The notes under the pieces are model-generated. The model was not told the origin of the DNA. It worked only from the letters and a program-made list of their open reading frames with translations, and searched no databases. This document shows positions 1 to 5,437 of a stretch of 5,437 nt of DNA, piece by piece (within the stretch, counting starts at the first letter, position 1; each line of letters begins with the position of its first letter). The translations under genes were made by a program, and so were the position numbers. The stretch comes from Deltaproteobacteria bacterium (GTDB lineage Bacteria > Desulfobacterota > Binatia > UBA9968). The stretch spans positions 1-5,437 of the forward strand of contig JAJONK010000530.1 in NCBI GenBank assembly GCA_021323355.1, given 5' to 3'.

Positions 1-546
1 TTGCACCGACGCCTTGGCACCACGATTGTCTATGTCACACACGACCAGGCCGAGGCGCTGACGTTGGGCGAAAAAATTATCGTTCTGCACCAAGGAAGCA
101 TCCAGCAGATCGGCTCACCCTCAGACATTTATCAACGACCGGCGAACACCCAAGTCGCATCATTCGTCGGCAGCCCGCAAATGAATCTGTTACGCGGCAC
201 TGTGGATGAAGGCGGATCGGTTTTTCACTACGGCAGCCTGGACTTGAACCTCGCAGCCATTTTCGCAAAACCGCTGCCGCAACTCGCCGGCAATGCTGTT
301 GCGATTGGCATTCGCCCGGAGAATTTGCAGCTGGCCGAGGCGGTTGGACAGAGCTGGATCTGTGGTGAGGTCGAGATTATCGAGGATCTCGGCTCGGACC
401 GGTTCCTTCACGTGAAATGCGCAGGTGTTGAACTAATCGCTCGGATCGGCAGAGAGTCGAATGTTAAACGAGGAGACATGGTCGGCTTCAGCGTCACCCC
501 GGAGCAGGTACATGTCTTTAAGAATGACCAGCGAATCGCTCCATGA
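1..546 (+). CDS. ABC transporter ATP-binding protein, MalK/UgpC type (C-terminal part, 5' end outside window)
   Basis: This is the C-terminal 181 residues of the ATPase subunit that powers an inner-membrane importer, most likely for a sugar, polyol or glycerol-phosphate-like solute. The first codon (TTG) is an internal leucine, not a start: the Walker A, Q-loop and signature motifs lie upstream of the window. Visible are the H-loop (THDQAEAL, His14), the post-ATPase helix ending FVGSPQMNLL (residues 55-64), which is typical of the MalK/UgpC subgroup, and a TOBE regulatory domain from about 65 to the end with GIRPE (103-107) and the EDLGSDRFLHV strand (128-138). The C-terminus is complete. The permease and binding-protein genes are not in view, so the substrate cannot be assigned. 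The next gene starts 53 bases downstream on the same strand, so co-transcription is possible but the functions do not suggest a link. Confidence 0.93.
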   Translation: MHRRLGTTIVYVTHDQAEALTLGEKIIVLHQGSIQQIGSPSDIYQRPANTQVASFVGSPQMNLLRGTVDEGGSVFHYGSLDLNLAAIFAKPLPQLAGNAVAIGIRPENLQLAEAVGQSWICGEVEIIEDLGSDRFLHVKCAGVELIARIGRESNVKRGDMVGFSVTPEQVHVFKNDQRIAP

Positions 547-599
547 CCCTTTAGATTCAGGTATGCACTCCTGCTAAACAAACAAGAAAGTATTCAGCG

Positions 600-1424
600 A
601 TGAAGCACGCCGGCGTCAGACCAGCGATTGGCTCGCTCCTGTTGCTCTTGGCCTGGGTCATTTTTCCACGGCCTAACGCCGCTGCCGAATTGAAGATCGC
701 AGCCAGAGGGGCTGTGCTGATGAATGCGCAAACGGGAAAGATTATCCGGGCGCACAATCAAGATCTGCCGCTGCCGCCGGCAAGCACCGCCAAAGTCCTC
801 ACGGCATTGGTCGTGCTCGATCAAAACCGCACCAGCGACGTCGTCACTATTCCGGCCGAGGCGCTGCGCGTTTCGGGCGCGAGCACACAACTCACAGCCG
901 GAGAAAAGTTATCGGTGGGCGATTTGCTTCATGCCATGCTGTTGGGCTCCGGCAACGATGCCGCCATTGCGCTGGCCCTTCATAGGGATGGTTCCATCGA
1001 TAGTTTCGTTCAACGAATGAATCATAAGGCGCATACGCTGGGCGCGGTTCGTTCCCGCTTTGTTAATCCTACCGGCATGCCTCACCCGCAACAGCTGACC
1101 ACCGCGCGGGATCTGGCGCTAATCACCAAAGCCGCTCTTGAGAATTCGGAGTTCCGCAGGATCGTCGGGGAGAGGACATACCGGTGGAGGAGCAGAGGGT
1201 GGCAAGGCGCAATCAAAAATTCCAATAAATTGCTATCCAGTTACGACGGCGCCATCGGCGTTAAGACCGGCAACACCCGAGAAGCCGGCTATTGCCTTGT
1301 GGCAGCCGCCCAACGAGCCGGGCAAATCTATATTGCGGTGGTTTTGAAGAGCGACAAAAAGTCCGTTTGGCAGGATGCCACGAAGCTACTCGATTATGGG
1401 TTCAAAAACGTGACTTCATTTTAA
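600..1424 (+). CDS. D-alanyl-D-alanine carboxypeptidase, PBP5/peptidase S11 family, short form
   Basis: This is a periplasmic serine DD-carboxypeptidase that removes the terminal D-Ala from peptidoglycan pentapeptides and so limits cross-linking. All three penicillin-binding motifs are present and correctly spaced: SxxK as STAK (residues 62-65, nucleophile Ser62, general base Lys65), SGN (117-119) and KTG (222-224). The N-terminus has a signal peptide: a basic start, a leucine-rich core (about 11-22) and an AAA site, with cleavage likely after Ala29. The protein is 274 residues and ends soon after the catalytic domain. It therefore lacks the beta-rich C-terminal domain and the amphipathic membrane-anchoring helix of E. 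coli PBP5, so it may be soluble in the periplasm. The start is supported by the signal peptide beginning right at Met1. The ribosome site is only a weak purine run (AAGAAAG, 584-590). Family is certain; the dacA/dacC/dacD paralogue cannot be decided. Confidence 0.95.
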   Translation: MKHAGVRPAIGSLLLLLAWVIFPRPNAAAELKIAARGAVLMNAQTGKIIRAHNQDLPLPPASTAKVLTALVVLDQNRTSDVVTIPAEALRVSGASTQLTAGEKLSVGDLLHAMLLGSGNDAAIALALHRDGSIDSFVQRMNHKAHTLGAVRSRFVNPTGMPHPQQLTTARDLALITKAALENSEFRRIVGERTYRWRSRGWQGAIKNSNKLLSSYDGAIGVKTGNTREAGYCLVAAAQRAGQIYIAVVLKSDKKSVWQDATKLLDYGFKNVTSF

Positions 1425-1528
1425 CCGGACACAACCGGTCCTTCAGAAAGCCGCGACACTGTGTCAATCGGTGGATGCTTGGCTCGGCCCTCGATTAACG
1501 TCACGATGATAAACCGCTCCTAACACGG

Positions 1529-1537
1529 TGCTATATT
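1529..1537 (+). promoter_or_regulatory. Candidate extended -10 promoter for the dienelactone hydrolase gene
   Basis: TGCTATATT combines the TGn extension with a hexamer matching TATAAT at five of six positions. No convincing -35 box lies 16-18 bases upstream, which fits an extended -10 promoter. Transcription would begin near 1544 and give a leader of roughly 78 bases to the preferred start at 1622. Motif reading only. Confidence 0.3.
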
Positions 1538-1542
1538 CGTCA

Positions 1543-1552
1543 CGAGATCTCG
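1543..1552. promoter_or_regulatory. Short perfect palindrome at the predicted transcription start, possible operator
   Basis: CGAGATCTCG is a perfect 10-base palindrome placed about 6 bases after the candidate -10 box, where a repressor could block initiation. It overlaps the second of two direct CGTCACGA copies (1499-1506 and 1538-1545); an inverted core TCGTGA follows at 1577-1582. Ten-base palindromes also occur by chance, so this is tentative. Confidence 0.15.
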
Positions 1553-1607
1553 AAGTGAATGACAACTGCCAGCCATTCGTGATAGCAGGGACAAATGAAA
1601 ACTGCTC

Positions 1608-1613
1608 AAGGAG
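1608..1613 (+). promoter_or_regulatory. Ribosome binding site that selects the start at 1622
   Basis: AAGGAG ends eight bases before the ATG at 1622, which is ideal spacing. The earlier in-frame ATG at 1595 has only AGGGA with a three-base gap, which is too close for efficient initiation. The Shine-Dalgarno placement therefore favours 1622 and shortens the protein by nine residues. Confidence 0.7.
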
Positions 1614-1621
1614 AAGCGCCG

Positions 1622-2332
1622 ATGAAGATACTCTGCCGTGATTTAGACGCCGATAAAGATGGCATTCCGGGATACATCGCCCATCCTGAACGCAAAGAAC
1701 CCGGCCCCGGAATATTGATCGTGCATCATCACTACGGCGTCACCGGCCATCTAAAGTCGGTGACCTGCGATTTTGCCAAGCAGGGGTATACCACAGTCGC
1801 TCTCGGCATTTATAAGCTTCTCGGCGAAGTAGACGGGGTCCACGAGGCACAGAAAAAAACCACTGATGGACAATTCGTTGAGGTTATTCAGCGAGGCTGG
1901 CGCTATCTGACCAGGAGAAACGATGTCGCCCCCAAACGGTGCGCTGTGGTCGGCTACTGCATGGGCGGTCGCATCGGCATCCACTTCGTCGCGGCAACTC
2001 CGGACGTGCGCAGCTTCGTAGGTTATTACCCTTCTGTGCGCGATGAAGGGCCGAGCCAATTACGCCCGCGTCATCCTAACGTCGCGGTCAAAGATTTTAA
2101 ATGCCCGTCGCTCATCTTCTTTGGCGGCAACGATCATGTGGCCAGCGTCGCCGTGCAGGATCGTCTGAAAACCAGCCTTCATGCTAATGGCCAACCACTG
2201 GATTGGCATTTCTTCCAGCACGCGGGCCACGGCTTCGCTCTGGGCGATGGCGACTGCTACGATCCGCGGCTGGCCGGGCTTGCCTGGACGATAACGTCGG
2301 AGTTCCTGGAGCGAGAGTTGGGCAGTGATTAG
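1622..2332 (+). CDS. Dienelactone hydrolase family protein (alpha/beta hydrolase)
   Basis: This is a probable cytoplasmic alpha/beta hydrolase related to carboxymethylenebutenolidase, which opens dienelactones in chloroaromatic degradation; many relatives have other or unknown ester substrates. The protein is 236 residues from the ATG at 1622 (245 from 1595), close to the usual family length. Numbering from 1622, the nucleophile is Cys113 in GYCMGG, the acid is Asp171 in GGNDH and the base is His203 in AGHGF, so the triad is complete and in family order. The segment VHHHYGVTGH (34-43) takes the place of the usual QEIFG or HENRG loop: the glutamate that activates the cysteine in characterised dienelactone hydrolases (Glu36 in the Pseudomonas enzyme) aligns with His36 here. 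The conserved PDLY becomes LGIY. No aromatic-degradation genes adjoin it, so the substrate is unknown. The TAG stop lies inside the following repeat. Confidence 0.9.
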   Translation: MKILCRDLDADKDGIPGYIAHPERKEPGPGILIVHHHYGVTGHLKSVTCDFAKQGYTTVALGIYKLLGEVDGVHEAQKKTTDGQFVEVIQRGWRYLTRRNDVAPKRCAVVGYCMGGRIGIHFVAATPDVRSFVGYYPSVRDEGPSQLRPRHPNVAVKDFKCPSLIFFGGNDHVASVAVQDRLKTSLHANGQPLDWHFFQHAGHGFALGDGDCYDPRLAGLAWTITSEFLERELGSD

Positions 2333-2452
2333 CCTGCTGAAAAGGCCTCATATGCTTCGTTACCCTCGCCCGACTCGCTTCAACGTACTGCAGCGTACGC
2401 CACAGCTCATCGAACTTCGCATGCCTCGCCTCTGAGTCTTTTGAGCAGCCTA
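2330..2452. repeat. Imperfect palindromic intergenic repeat (MITE-like or terminator-like), about 123 bases
   Basis: The ends are inverted copies matching at 12 of 14 positions: TAGCCTGCTGAAAA (2330-2343) and, read on the minus strand, TAGGCTGCTCAAAA (2452-2439). Weaker complementarity continues inward (ATGC and TTCG segments), and the centre is a small hairpin, CGTAC-TGCAGC-GTACG (2384-2399). From memory, this layout (GCTGCTCAAAA ends, CGTAC/GTACG centre) matches a family of dispersed intergenic repeats in environmental proteobacterial genomes. There is no coding capacity for a transposase. It lies between convergent genes, and each end presents a T-run after a stem, so a transcript from either side could fold and terminate here. 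The left terminus overlaps the stop codon of the hydrolase gene. Confidence 0.7.
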
Positions 2453-2520
2453 TGATTCGATAGTTTTCAGTAAACTAGCAGAAGATACCCAATTATGTGA
2501 AAGAGCAAATCCCGCAGTGC

Positions 2521-2973
2521 CTAAAGTTCCTTGTAGGCAAAAACTCGGAATGGTTGATAGCCGAGTCGCTGCCATGAAATCGTGGCCAATTCGTTCTTGA
2601 CCATATACGAAAGCTCGACGACACCGACTTCCTTCTGCCGAAACCAATCTTCCGCGGCACTGACTAGCTTAGCCGCGATGCCGCTGCGCCGGTTTGCTGG
2701 CTCGACCCAACAGACTGCAATGTGACCTGACTTATCGAGACGTGACGCCGAGAACGACGAGCTGCAAGCTACCGGCGAACCTTCGACCTCCTCCAATAAC
2801 GTCAGCGCGTCTTCGCGGCTTACATAGCGCCTAACGTGATTGCGTATGGTCTCGTCGGCCGTTTCCGGCAGCCGCGCAATATAAAAATCATGCTCGCCGG
2901 CTTTCATATGGCGGGCGATCTTAACATAGCAATCGGCGAGAAAGTCCAAATCGCTTTCGGTTGCTTGGCGCAT
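2521..2973 (-). CDS. GNAT family N-acetyltransferase
   Basis: This is a cytoplasmic acetyl-CoA-dependent N-acetyltransferase of unknown acceptor. The 150-residue length is typical of a single GNAT domain. The N-terminus MRQATESDLDFL is the usual first strand and helix of the fold. Motif A is at about 88-112: strand CWVEP followed by the acetyl-CoA pyrophosphate loop RRSGIA (95-100, of the R/QxxGxG/A type) and the helix AKLVSAAEDWF. Motif B follows, with a conserved asparagine (Asn127) and the near-terminal W-Q-R-L-G-Y segment (134-139) where GNATs commonly have FY..GF. It starts four bases after the cupin stop codon, so the two are almost certainly co-transcribed and probably translationally coupled; its own ribosome site is weak. 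Residues 25-60 may form the acceptor site, but nothing there identifies a substrate. Confidence 0.9.
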   Translation of the reverse strand: MRQATESDLDFLADCYVKIARHMKAGEHDFYIARLPETADETIRNHVRRYVSREDALTLLEEVEGSPVACSSSFSASRLDKSGHIAVCWVEPANRRSGIAAKLVSAAEDWFRQKEVGVVELSYMVKNELATISWQRLGYQPFRVFAYKEL

Positions 2974-2977
2974 GGAG

Positions 2978-3463
2978 CTATCTGCTCGGCATCGGCTCGA
3001 CTGGATGATTGGGATCAGTCCATCGGACCAGTTCCGGCTTCTCGGCCGCAGCTATATCGAGATTGATGACAATGGGTTCTTGATCGCTTCGAACCAGCAC
3101 GCAAAACAAAGGCTCAGCGGTGCTGGCATTGATCTCTTGATGCGGCACGAAAGGCGGCACAAAGATAAAATCGCCGGCCCTCGCTTCGGCGACATACTCC
3201 AGTGATTCGCCCCAGCGCATCCGGGCGTTACCGTTGACCACATAGATGACGCTTTCCAATTCGCCATGATGGTGCGGTCCGGTTTTGGCATCGGGATGGA
3301 TCGTCACGGTGCCGGCCCAGAGTTTGGTTGCGCCGGTGCGCGCGTGGGTGATCGCGGCGGCGCGAGTCATTCCGGGAGTTTGCGCAGTATTGAGATCAAG
3401 CTGCGCGCTCGAAATGATTTTGATGCCATGGTCTCGCCAATTCCGTTCGGATGATGAAACCAT
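2978..3463 (-). CDS. Cupin domain protein (RmlC-like, COG4101-type)
   Basis: This is a small single-domain cupin of 161 residues, probably metal-binding; its catalytic or sensory role is unknown. Cupin motif 1 is GPHHHGELE (62-70), supplying ligands His64, His66 and Glu70 and followed by the strand and turn ending VVNG (75-78). Motif 2 is at 97-112, GDFIFVPPFVPHQEIN, giving the fourth ligand His108 and the conserved Asn112. The usual PxG turn reads PPF. The RMRWGESLEY segment between the motifs and the tail with VRSDQEPIVINLDI resemble the widespread uncharacterised RmlC-like cupins. The start is well supported by a strong ribosome site five bases upstream. It heads a two-gene unit with the acetyltransferase. 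The pairing may mean that both act on the same small molecule, but that is inference only. Confidence 0.9.
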   Translation of the reverse strand: MVSSSERNWRDHGIKIISSAQLDLNTAQTPGMTRAAAITHARTGATKLWAGTVTIHPDAKTGPHHHGELESVIYVVNGNARMRWGESLEYVAEARAGDFIFVPPFVPHQEINASTAEPLFCVLVRSDQEPIVINLDIAAAEKPELVRWTDPNHPVEPMPSR

Positions 3464-3468
3464 ATCTT

Positions 3469-3473
3469 CCTCC
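3469..3473 (-). promoter_or_regulatory. Strong ribosome binding site of the cupin gene
   Basis: On the minus strand GGAGG lies five bases before the ATG at 3463 (context CGGAGGAAGAT). It confirms this start over the longer overlapping alternatives and suggests efficient translation of the first gene of the cupin-acetyltransferase pair. Confidence 0.8.
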
Positions 3474-3537
3474 GTTCGTTCGTTAAGCTCACTGTTCGGG
3501 TTCCGGCAGAAACCTGTCTCTCACTCGACGATCTTAA

Positions 3538-3592
3538 TGTCATTCCGACTGAATGTGAGGGTCTAAGATTTCTGGCTGCGCTCAAACTGACA
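3538..3592. repeat. Short palindromic intergenic repeat of the TGTCATTCCGA type, about 55 bases
   Basis: The element begins TGTCATTCCGA and ends, read on the minus strand, TGTCAGTTTGAGCGC, so its termini are related inverted repeats with a TGTCA/TGACA border. Internally it has GTGAGGGTCT, AGATTTCT and GCTGCGCTC blocks in the order I recall for the common TCATTCCGAG-CGAAGCGAGG-AATCT family of dispersed repeats in many environmental bacteria. It lies in the 179-base gap between the DUF1835 stop and the cupin start and carries no gene. It could fold in the transcript leaving the DUF1835 gene. Family membership is from memory and needs a genome-wide copy count. Confidence 0.55.
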
Positions 3593-3642
3593 ACAGAGAC
3601 ATCATATGGGTACCGACTGTTCGGAGATGGGTTTCGTGGACT

Positions 3643-4623
3643 TCATACTTTCGTCCGGACTAAGCTTTGTGCCTTCCAGTTCCAGCGCCAGAGATTTTCC
3701 GTTGTTAGATGAACACCACCGAGCCATTTGTCAATGCCGTTAATTTCGATCCAGTCGAGCTCGTTCGCAAGCACCCTCTCGCCGGCCTGTGTGATGACAA
3801 TCTGTTGTTCATTGAATTCAGACCAGGGTGCGCAAAGGCTTGGCAGCATAAACTCGCCATGGGAAGCGCGCAGCAATGGGCGCTTGCTCTGGGTCATTCT
3901 CGCCAAATAGAGCCAGAACAAACTGTCTCCCATGAAGCGGCTTTCTTCAAATGCTTGGGCGGCGGCGAAAATCTTTCCCGGTTTACTGTTTCCGTCCTGC
4001 ACGGCTTTGAGAATCGCTTCCTCCGTTCGATTCACTCCATTCTTTAATGACGGGTATTGTTCGAGGTGCCGAAGTACCGATGCGCCAAGAAAAGGTAAAG
4101 CCGCTGAATCCATCGCCAACAGATTTTCCCAGCACGTAGGATCAGGAGAACAGAACGCCGACCAAGCTTTCACGCCAAGCTCCAGATGTTCCGGCAGCAC
4201 GGTTCGACGCAGTGGATAAAGCGCAGCAAGGGATTCCGGCTGCATCGTGCCCAGGTAGTCGCCAGCACAAATCATGCTGAGAGGAGTGTCGTTGAAATCT
4301 TGACCGGCAAACCAGTCGAGTATTTGTAAGAGCTGAAGCTGATCGTACAGGTCGTGCTCGAACCAGAGGATGACTTCTTGATATTCTCGAAAAGAAGCGA
4401 GCTTGGTATCTCTAGCTCGAAAGTCAGCCCATGCTTTCTCACGCGTCTGCCAGCCACAATCGGCGATGAATTGGGCGCGAACCTCCGACATCTGCGCAAG
4501 GGAAAGCCCGGCGGGTACCGACCCTTCGTGCAATACATCACGCCACGGCAAGACCTCTCCGCCGAGGCCGGCTTTTTCCATGACGCTTACAGTGGTGTCG
4601 CCATTGGTGATGTGCAAGGTCAT
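3643..4623 (-). CDS. DUF1835 domain-containing protein, function unknown
   Basis: This is a 326-residue soluble protein with no signal peptide or membrane segment. The N-terminus MTLHITNGDT, the block LPWRDVLHEG-VPAGLSL (25-42) and the acidic-aromatic block WFEHDLYDQLQL (87-98) are characteristic of the DUF1835 family. Several polar residues look invariant in kind (His4, Asn7, Asp9, Asp29, His32, Glu33, Glu89, His90, Asp91, Gln95), suggesting a catalytic or ligand site. The C-terminal third (about 199-315) reads like a winged-helix-type region: NRTEEAILKAV, then MGDSLFWLYL, PLLRA, ITQAGERVL and finally NGIDKWLGGVHL (295-306), a tail shared by many members. No biochemical role for the family is known to me. 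The start is fixed by homology at Met1; the ribosome site is weak. It follows the phosphatase gene by 89 bases on the same strand and might be read with it or from its own promoter. Confidence 0.85.
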   Translation of the reverse strand: MTLHITNGDTTVSVMEKAGLGGEVLPWRDVLHEGSVPAGLSLAQMSEVRAQFIADCGWQTREKAWADFRARDTKLASFREYQEVILWFEHDLYDQLQLLQILDWFAGQDFNDTPLSMICAGDYLGTMQPESLAALYPLRRTVLPEHLELGVKAWSAFCSPDPTCWENLLAMDSAALPFLGASVLRHLEQYPSLKNGVNRTEEAILKAVQDGNSKPGKIFAAAQAFEESRFMGDSLFWLYLARMTQSKRPLLRASHGEFMLPSLCAPWSEFNEQQIVITQAGERVLANELDWIEINGIDKWLGGVHLTTENLWRWNWKAQSLVRTKV

Positions 4624-4664
4624 AAGCTATACCAGCGAGCGCACCGGAAACGGCAACCTATTAA

Positions 4665-4694
4665 ATTACTTGATTTATGCTTTGCCCGTGACAA
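4665..4694 (-). promoter_or_regulatory. Weak candidate promoter for the DUF1835 gene
   Basis: Read on the minus strand, TTGTCA (4694-4689, five of six to the -35 consensus) is followed after 18 bases by AGTAAT (4670-4665, four of six to the -10 consensus). Initiation would fall about 35 bases before the ATG at 4623. The -10 match is poor and the region is locally AT-rich, so this is a suggestion only. Confidence 0.2.
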
Positions 4695-4704
4695 CATTGT
4701 CGCG
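4687..4704. promoter_or_regulatory. 18-base near-perfect palindrome, possible operator
   Basis: CGTGACAACATTGTCGCG pairs at seven of eight arm positions around a central CA. It lies in the 89-base gap between the phosphatase stop and the DUF1835 start, and overlaps the candidate -35 box. That is a plausible place for a dimeric repressor. The loop is too short for a good RNA hairpin and no T-run follows on either strand, so a terminator is less likely. Confidence 0.3.
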
Positions 4705-4712
4705 ACCTACGG

Positions 4713-5437
4713 TCAGCTCGGCACTATCGGCGCCGGCATTCTGAAATCAATCGGATGAATGACTTTGGTATACGGGTAGGGTTCCGTTTCGACGTGCCAA
4801 TTCGCCCAGATTCTTCCGGAATCGTCGGGTTCTAAGCTGAGCCAGTTCCTCGCGCCGACATAATGATGATGGGTTCCGGGAAACTCCAGCATCTCGCTGT
4901 AAAGGTCGCGGTCCAGTTCCATTTTCTTGCCGGTTACAGTTTCCAAGAAAAAAAGAACGACACCCGCCGGCGGTGGATGCACGATGCCCGACGAGGTCAA
5001 CTGATTGATCACTTGGGTGCTGGGATCATCTGCAGTCGAGCGGGTCGACTCGACAATGCCAAGAGCGCCGACGTGCACATCGCCGGAAAGCACCGTGACC
5101 CGGCATTTCTTGGCATCAGCAAAGGCCAGCAACCGGTGAACCAGCCGCAACCGTTCTTGGCGGTGAGGCACACTCAGCCACTGATCTCTGAGATCGTCTT
5201 CCAGCTCTTGCCGTCCAGGGAAAATCCCTAAAAGCTTCTCGAGCAGCGCAAACTCAGGATGGACCACTGGAATACTGGACATCAGCAACAGATGTCGAGC
5301 CGACGGGGTTTGGCTTCTTCTGCGCGGGGACGTTGCATCCAACCAATCATAGATAGCCTTCCAAGATTCCGCACTGATGACCTGGCTCTTGGTTCTTTCG
5401 CTTCGCATGTCCAAGGCCAGCAGTGTCAGGCCGCCTA
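4713..5437 (-). CDS. PhoD-like phosphatase / metallophosphatase (C-terminal part, 5' end outside window)
   Basis: This is the C-terminal 240 or so residues of a PhoD-like binuclear-metal phosphoesterase (alkaline phosphatase D superfamily), which hydrolyses phosphate mono- or diesters. The frame is open to the right edge: codons 5435-5415 add GGLTLLA before the TTG at 5414. That TTG is therefore an internal leucine (ALDMRSERT, a family-typical strand and RTER-like motif). Counting from 5414, the conserved features are MSSIPVVHP (45-53), DDLRDQW (73-79), the metal-binding SGDVHVGALG block (110-119, with Asp112 and His114), QLTSSGIVHPPP (138-149) and HHHYVGARNWLSL (182-194). The first metal-binding half and any signal sequence lie outside the window. 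A single C-terminal domain end is visible at PAPIVPS. Relatives of this subtype often appear as large cytosolic proteins; cellular location cannot be judged here. Confidence 0.9.
   Translation of the reverse strand, partial: GGLTLLALDMRSERTKSQVISAESWKAIYDWLDATSPRRRSQTPSARHLLLMSSIPVVHPEFALLEKLLGIFPGRQELEDDLRDQWLSVPHRQERLRLVHRLLAFADAKKCRVTVLSGDVHVGALGIVESTRSTADDPSTQVINQLTSSGIVHPPPAGVVLFFLETVTGKKMELDRDLYSEMLEFPGTHHHYVGARNWLSLEPDDSGRIWANWHVETEPYPYTKVIHPIDFRMPAPIVPS

Noticed and set aside
1424..1439. Inverted repeat ACCGG-ACACAA-CCGGT right after the carboxypeptidase stop, as a terminator
   Set aside because: The stem is only five base pairs and no T-run follows, so it is not a convincing intrinsic terminator.
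1595..1597. ATG at 1595 as the start of the hydrolase
   Set aside because: Its purine-rich upstream element is only three bases away, whereas the ATG at 1622 has an ideally spaced AAGGAG. The extra nine residues show no family resemblance.
3367..3585. Minus-strand frame of 72 codons running through the repeat into the cupin gene
   Set aside because: It is out of frame with the cupin, crosses the palindromic repeat and resembles no protein; its N-terminal sequence is a translation of the repeat.
4354..4758. Plus-strand open frames of 113 and 134 codons opposite the DUF1835 gene
   Set aside because: They overlap a gene with clear family motifs on the minus strand, have no recognisable domains or ribosome sites, and their codon content mirrors the opposite strand.
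5412..5414. TTG as the start codon of the phosphatase
   Set aside because: The frame stays open to the window edge with family-typical sequence upstream (GGLTLLALD), and a 233-residue protein would lack the first half of the metal site. The TTG is an internal leucine.
1..5437. Defence system, biosynthetic cluster, CRISPR array, tRNA or mobile-element genes
   Set aside because: No matching motifs, repeat-spacer pattern, cloverleaf or transposase/integrase signature was seen on either strand; the genes are ordinary and functionally unlinked.

Overview
The window is ordinary bacterial chromosome with six chromosomal-type protein genes and one uncharacterised DUF gene, packed densely on both strands. 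Base composition is moderately GC-rich and the proteins look Gram-negative: a Sec-exported PBP5-type carboxypeptidase, a MalK/UgpC-type ABC ATPase and a PhoD-like phosphatase. Two intergenic palindromic repeats resemble dispersed repeats I associate with environmental delta-proteobacterial or related uncultivated lineages. That placement is a weak inference. I see no phage, plasmid, transposase, CRISPR or RNA gene.

Left half, plus strand: the 3' end of a sugar-type ABC transporter ATPase (1-546, cut by the window edge), then a D-alanyl-D-alanine carboxypeptidase (600-1424), a 197-base gap with a candidate extended -10 promoter, and a dienelactone-hydrolase-family protein (start best placed at 1622, end 2332). 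The hydrolase's TAG stop lies inside the left end of a roughly 123-base imperfect palindrome (2330-2452). This element fills most of the gap between the convergent plus- and minus-strand gene sets.

Right half, minus strand, read from right to left: a PhoD-like metallophosphatase (enters from beyond 5437, ends 4713), a DUF1835-family protein (4623-3643), then a cupin (3463-2978) and a GNAT acetyltransferase (2973-2521) separated by four bases, which makes them a probable two-gene operon. A second short palindromic repeat (3538-3592) lies upstream of the cupin. An 18-base near-palindrome (4687-4704) lies upstream of the DUF1835 gene.

The genes do not form an obvious common pathway: transport, cell-wall trimming, ester/lactone hydrolysis, small-molecule acetylation and phosphate-ester hydrolysis. 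I found no convincing new system. The points most worth a second look are the two repeat families, the apparent loss of the usual active-site glutamate in the hydrolase, and the DUF1835 protein, whose function is unknown.
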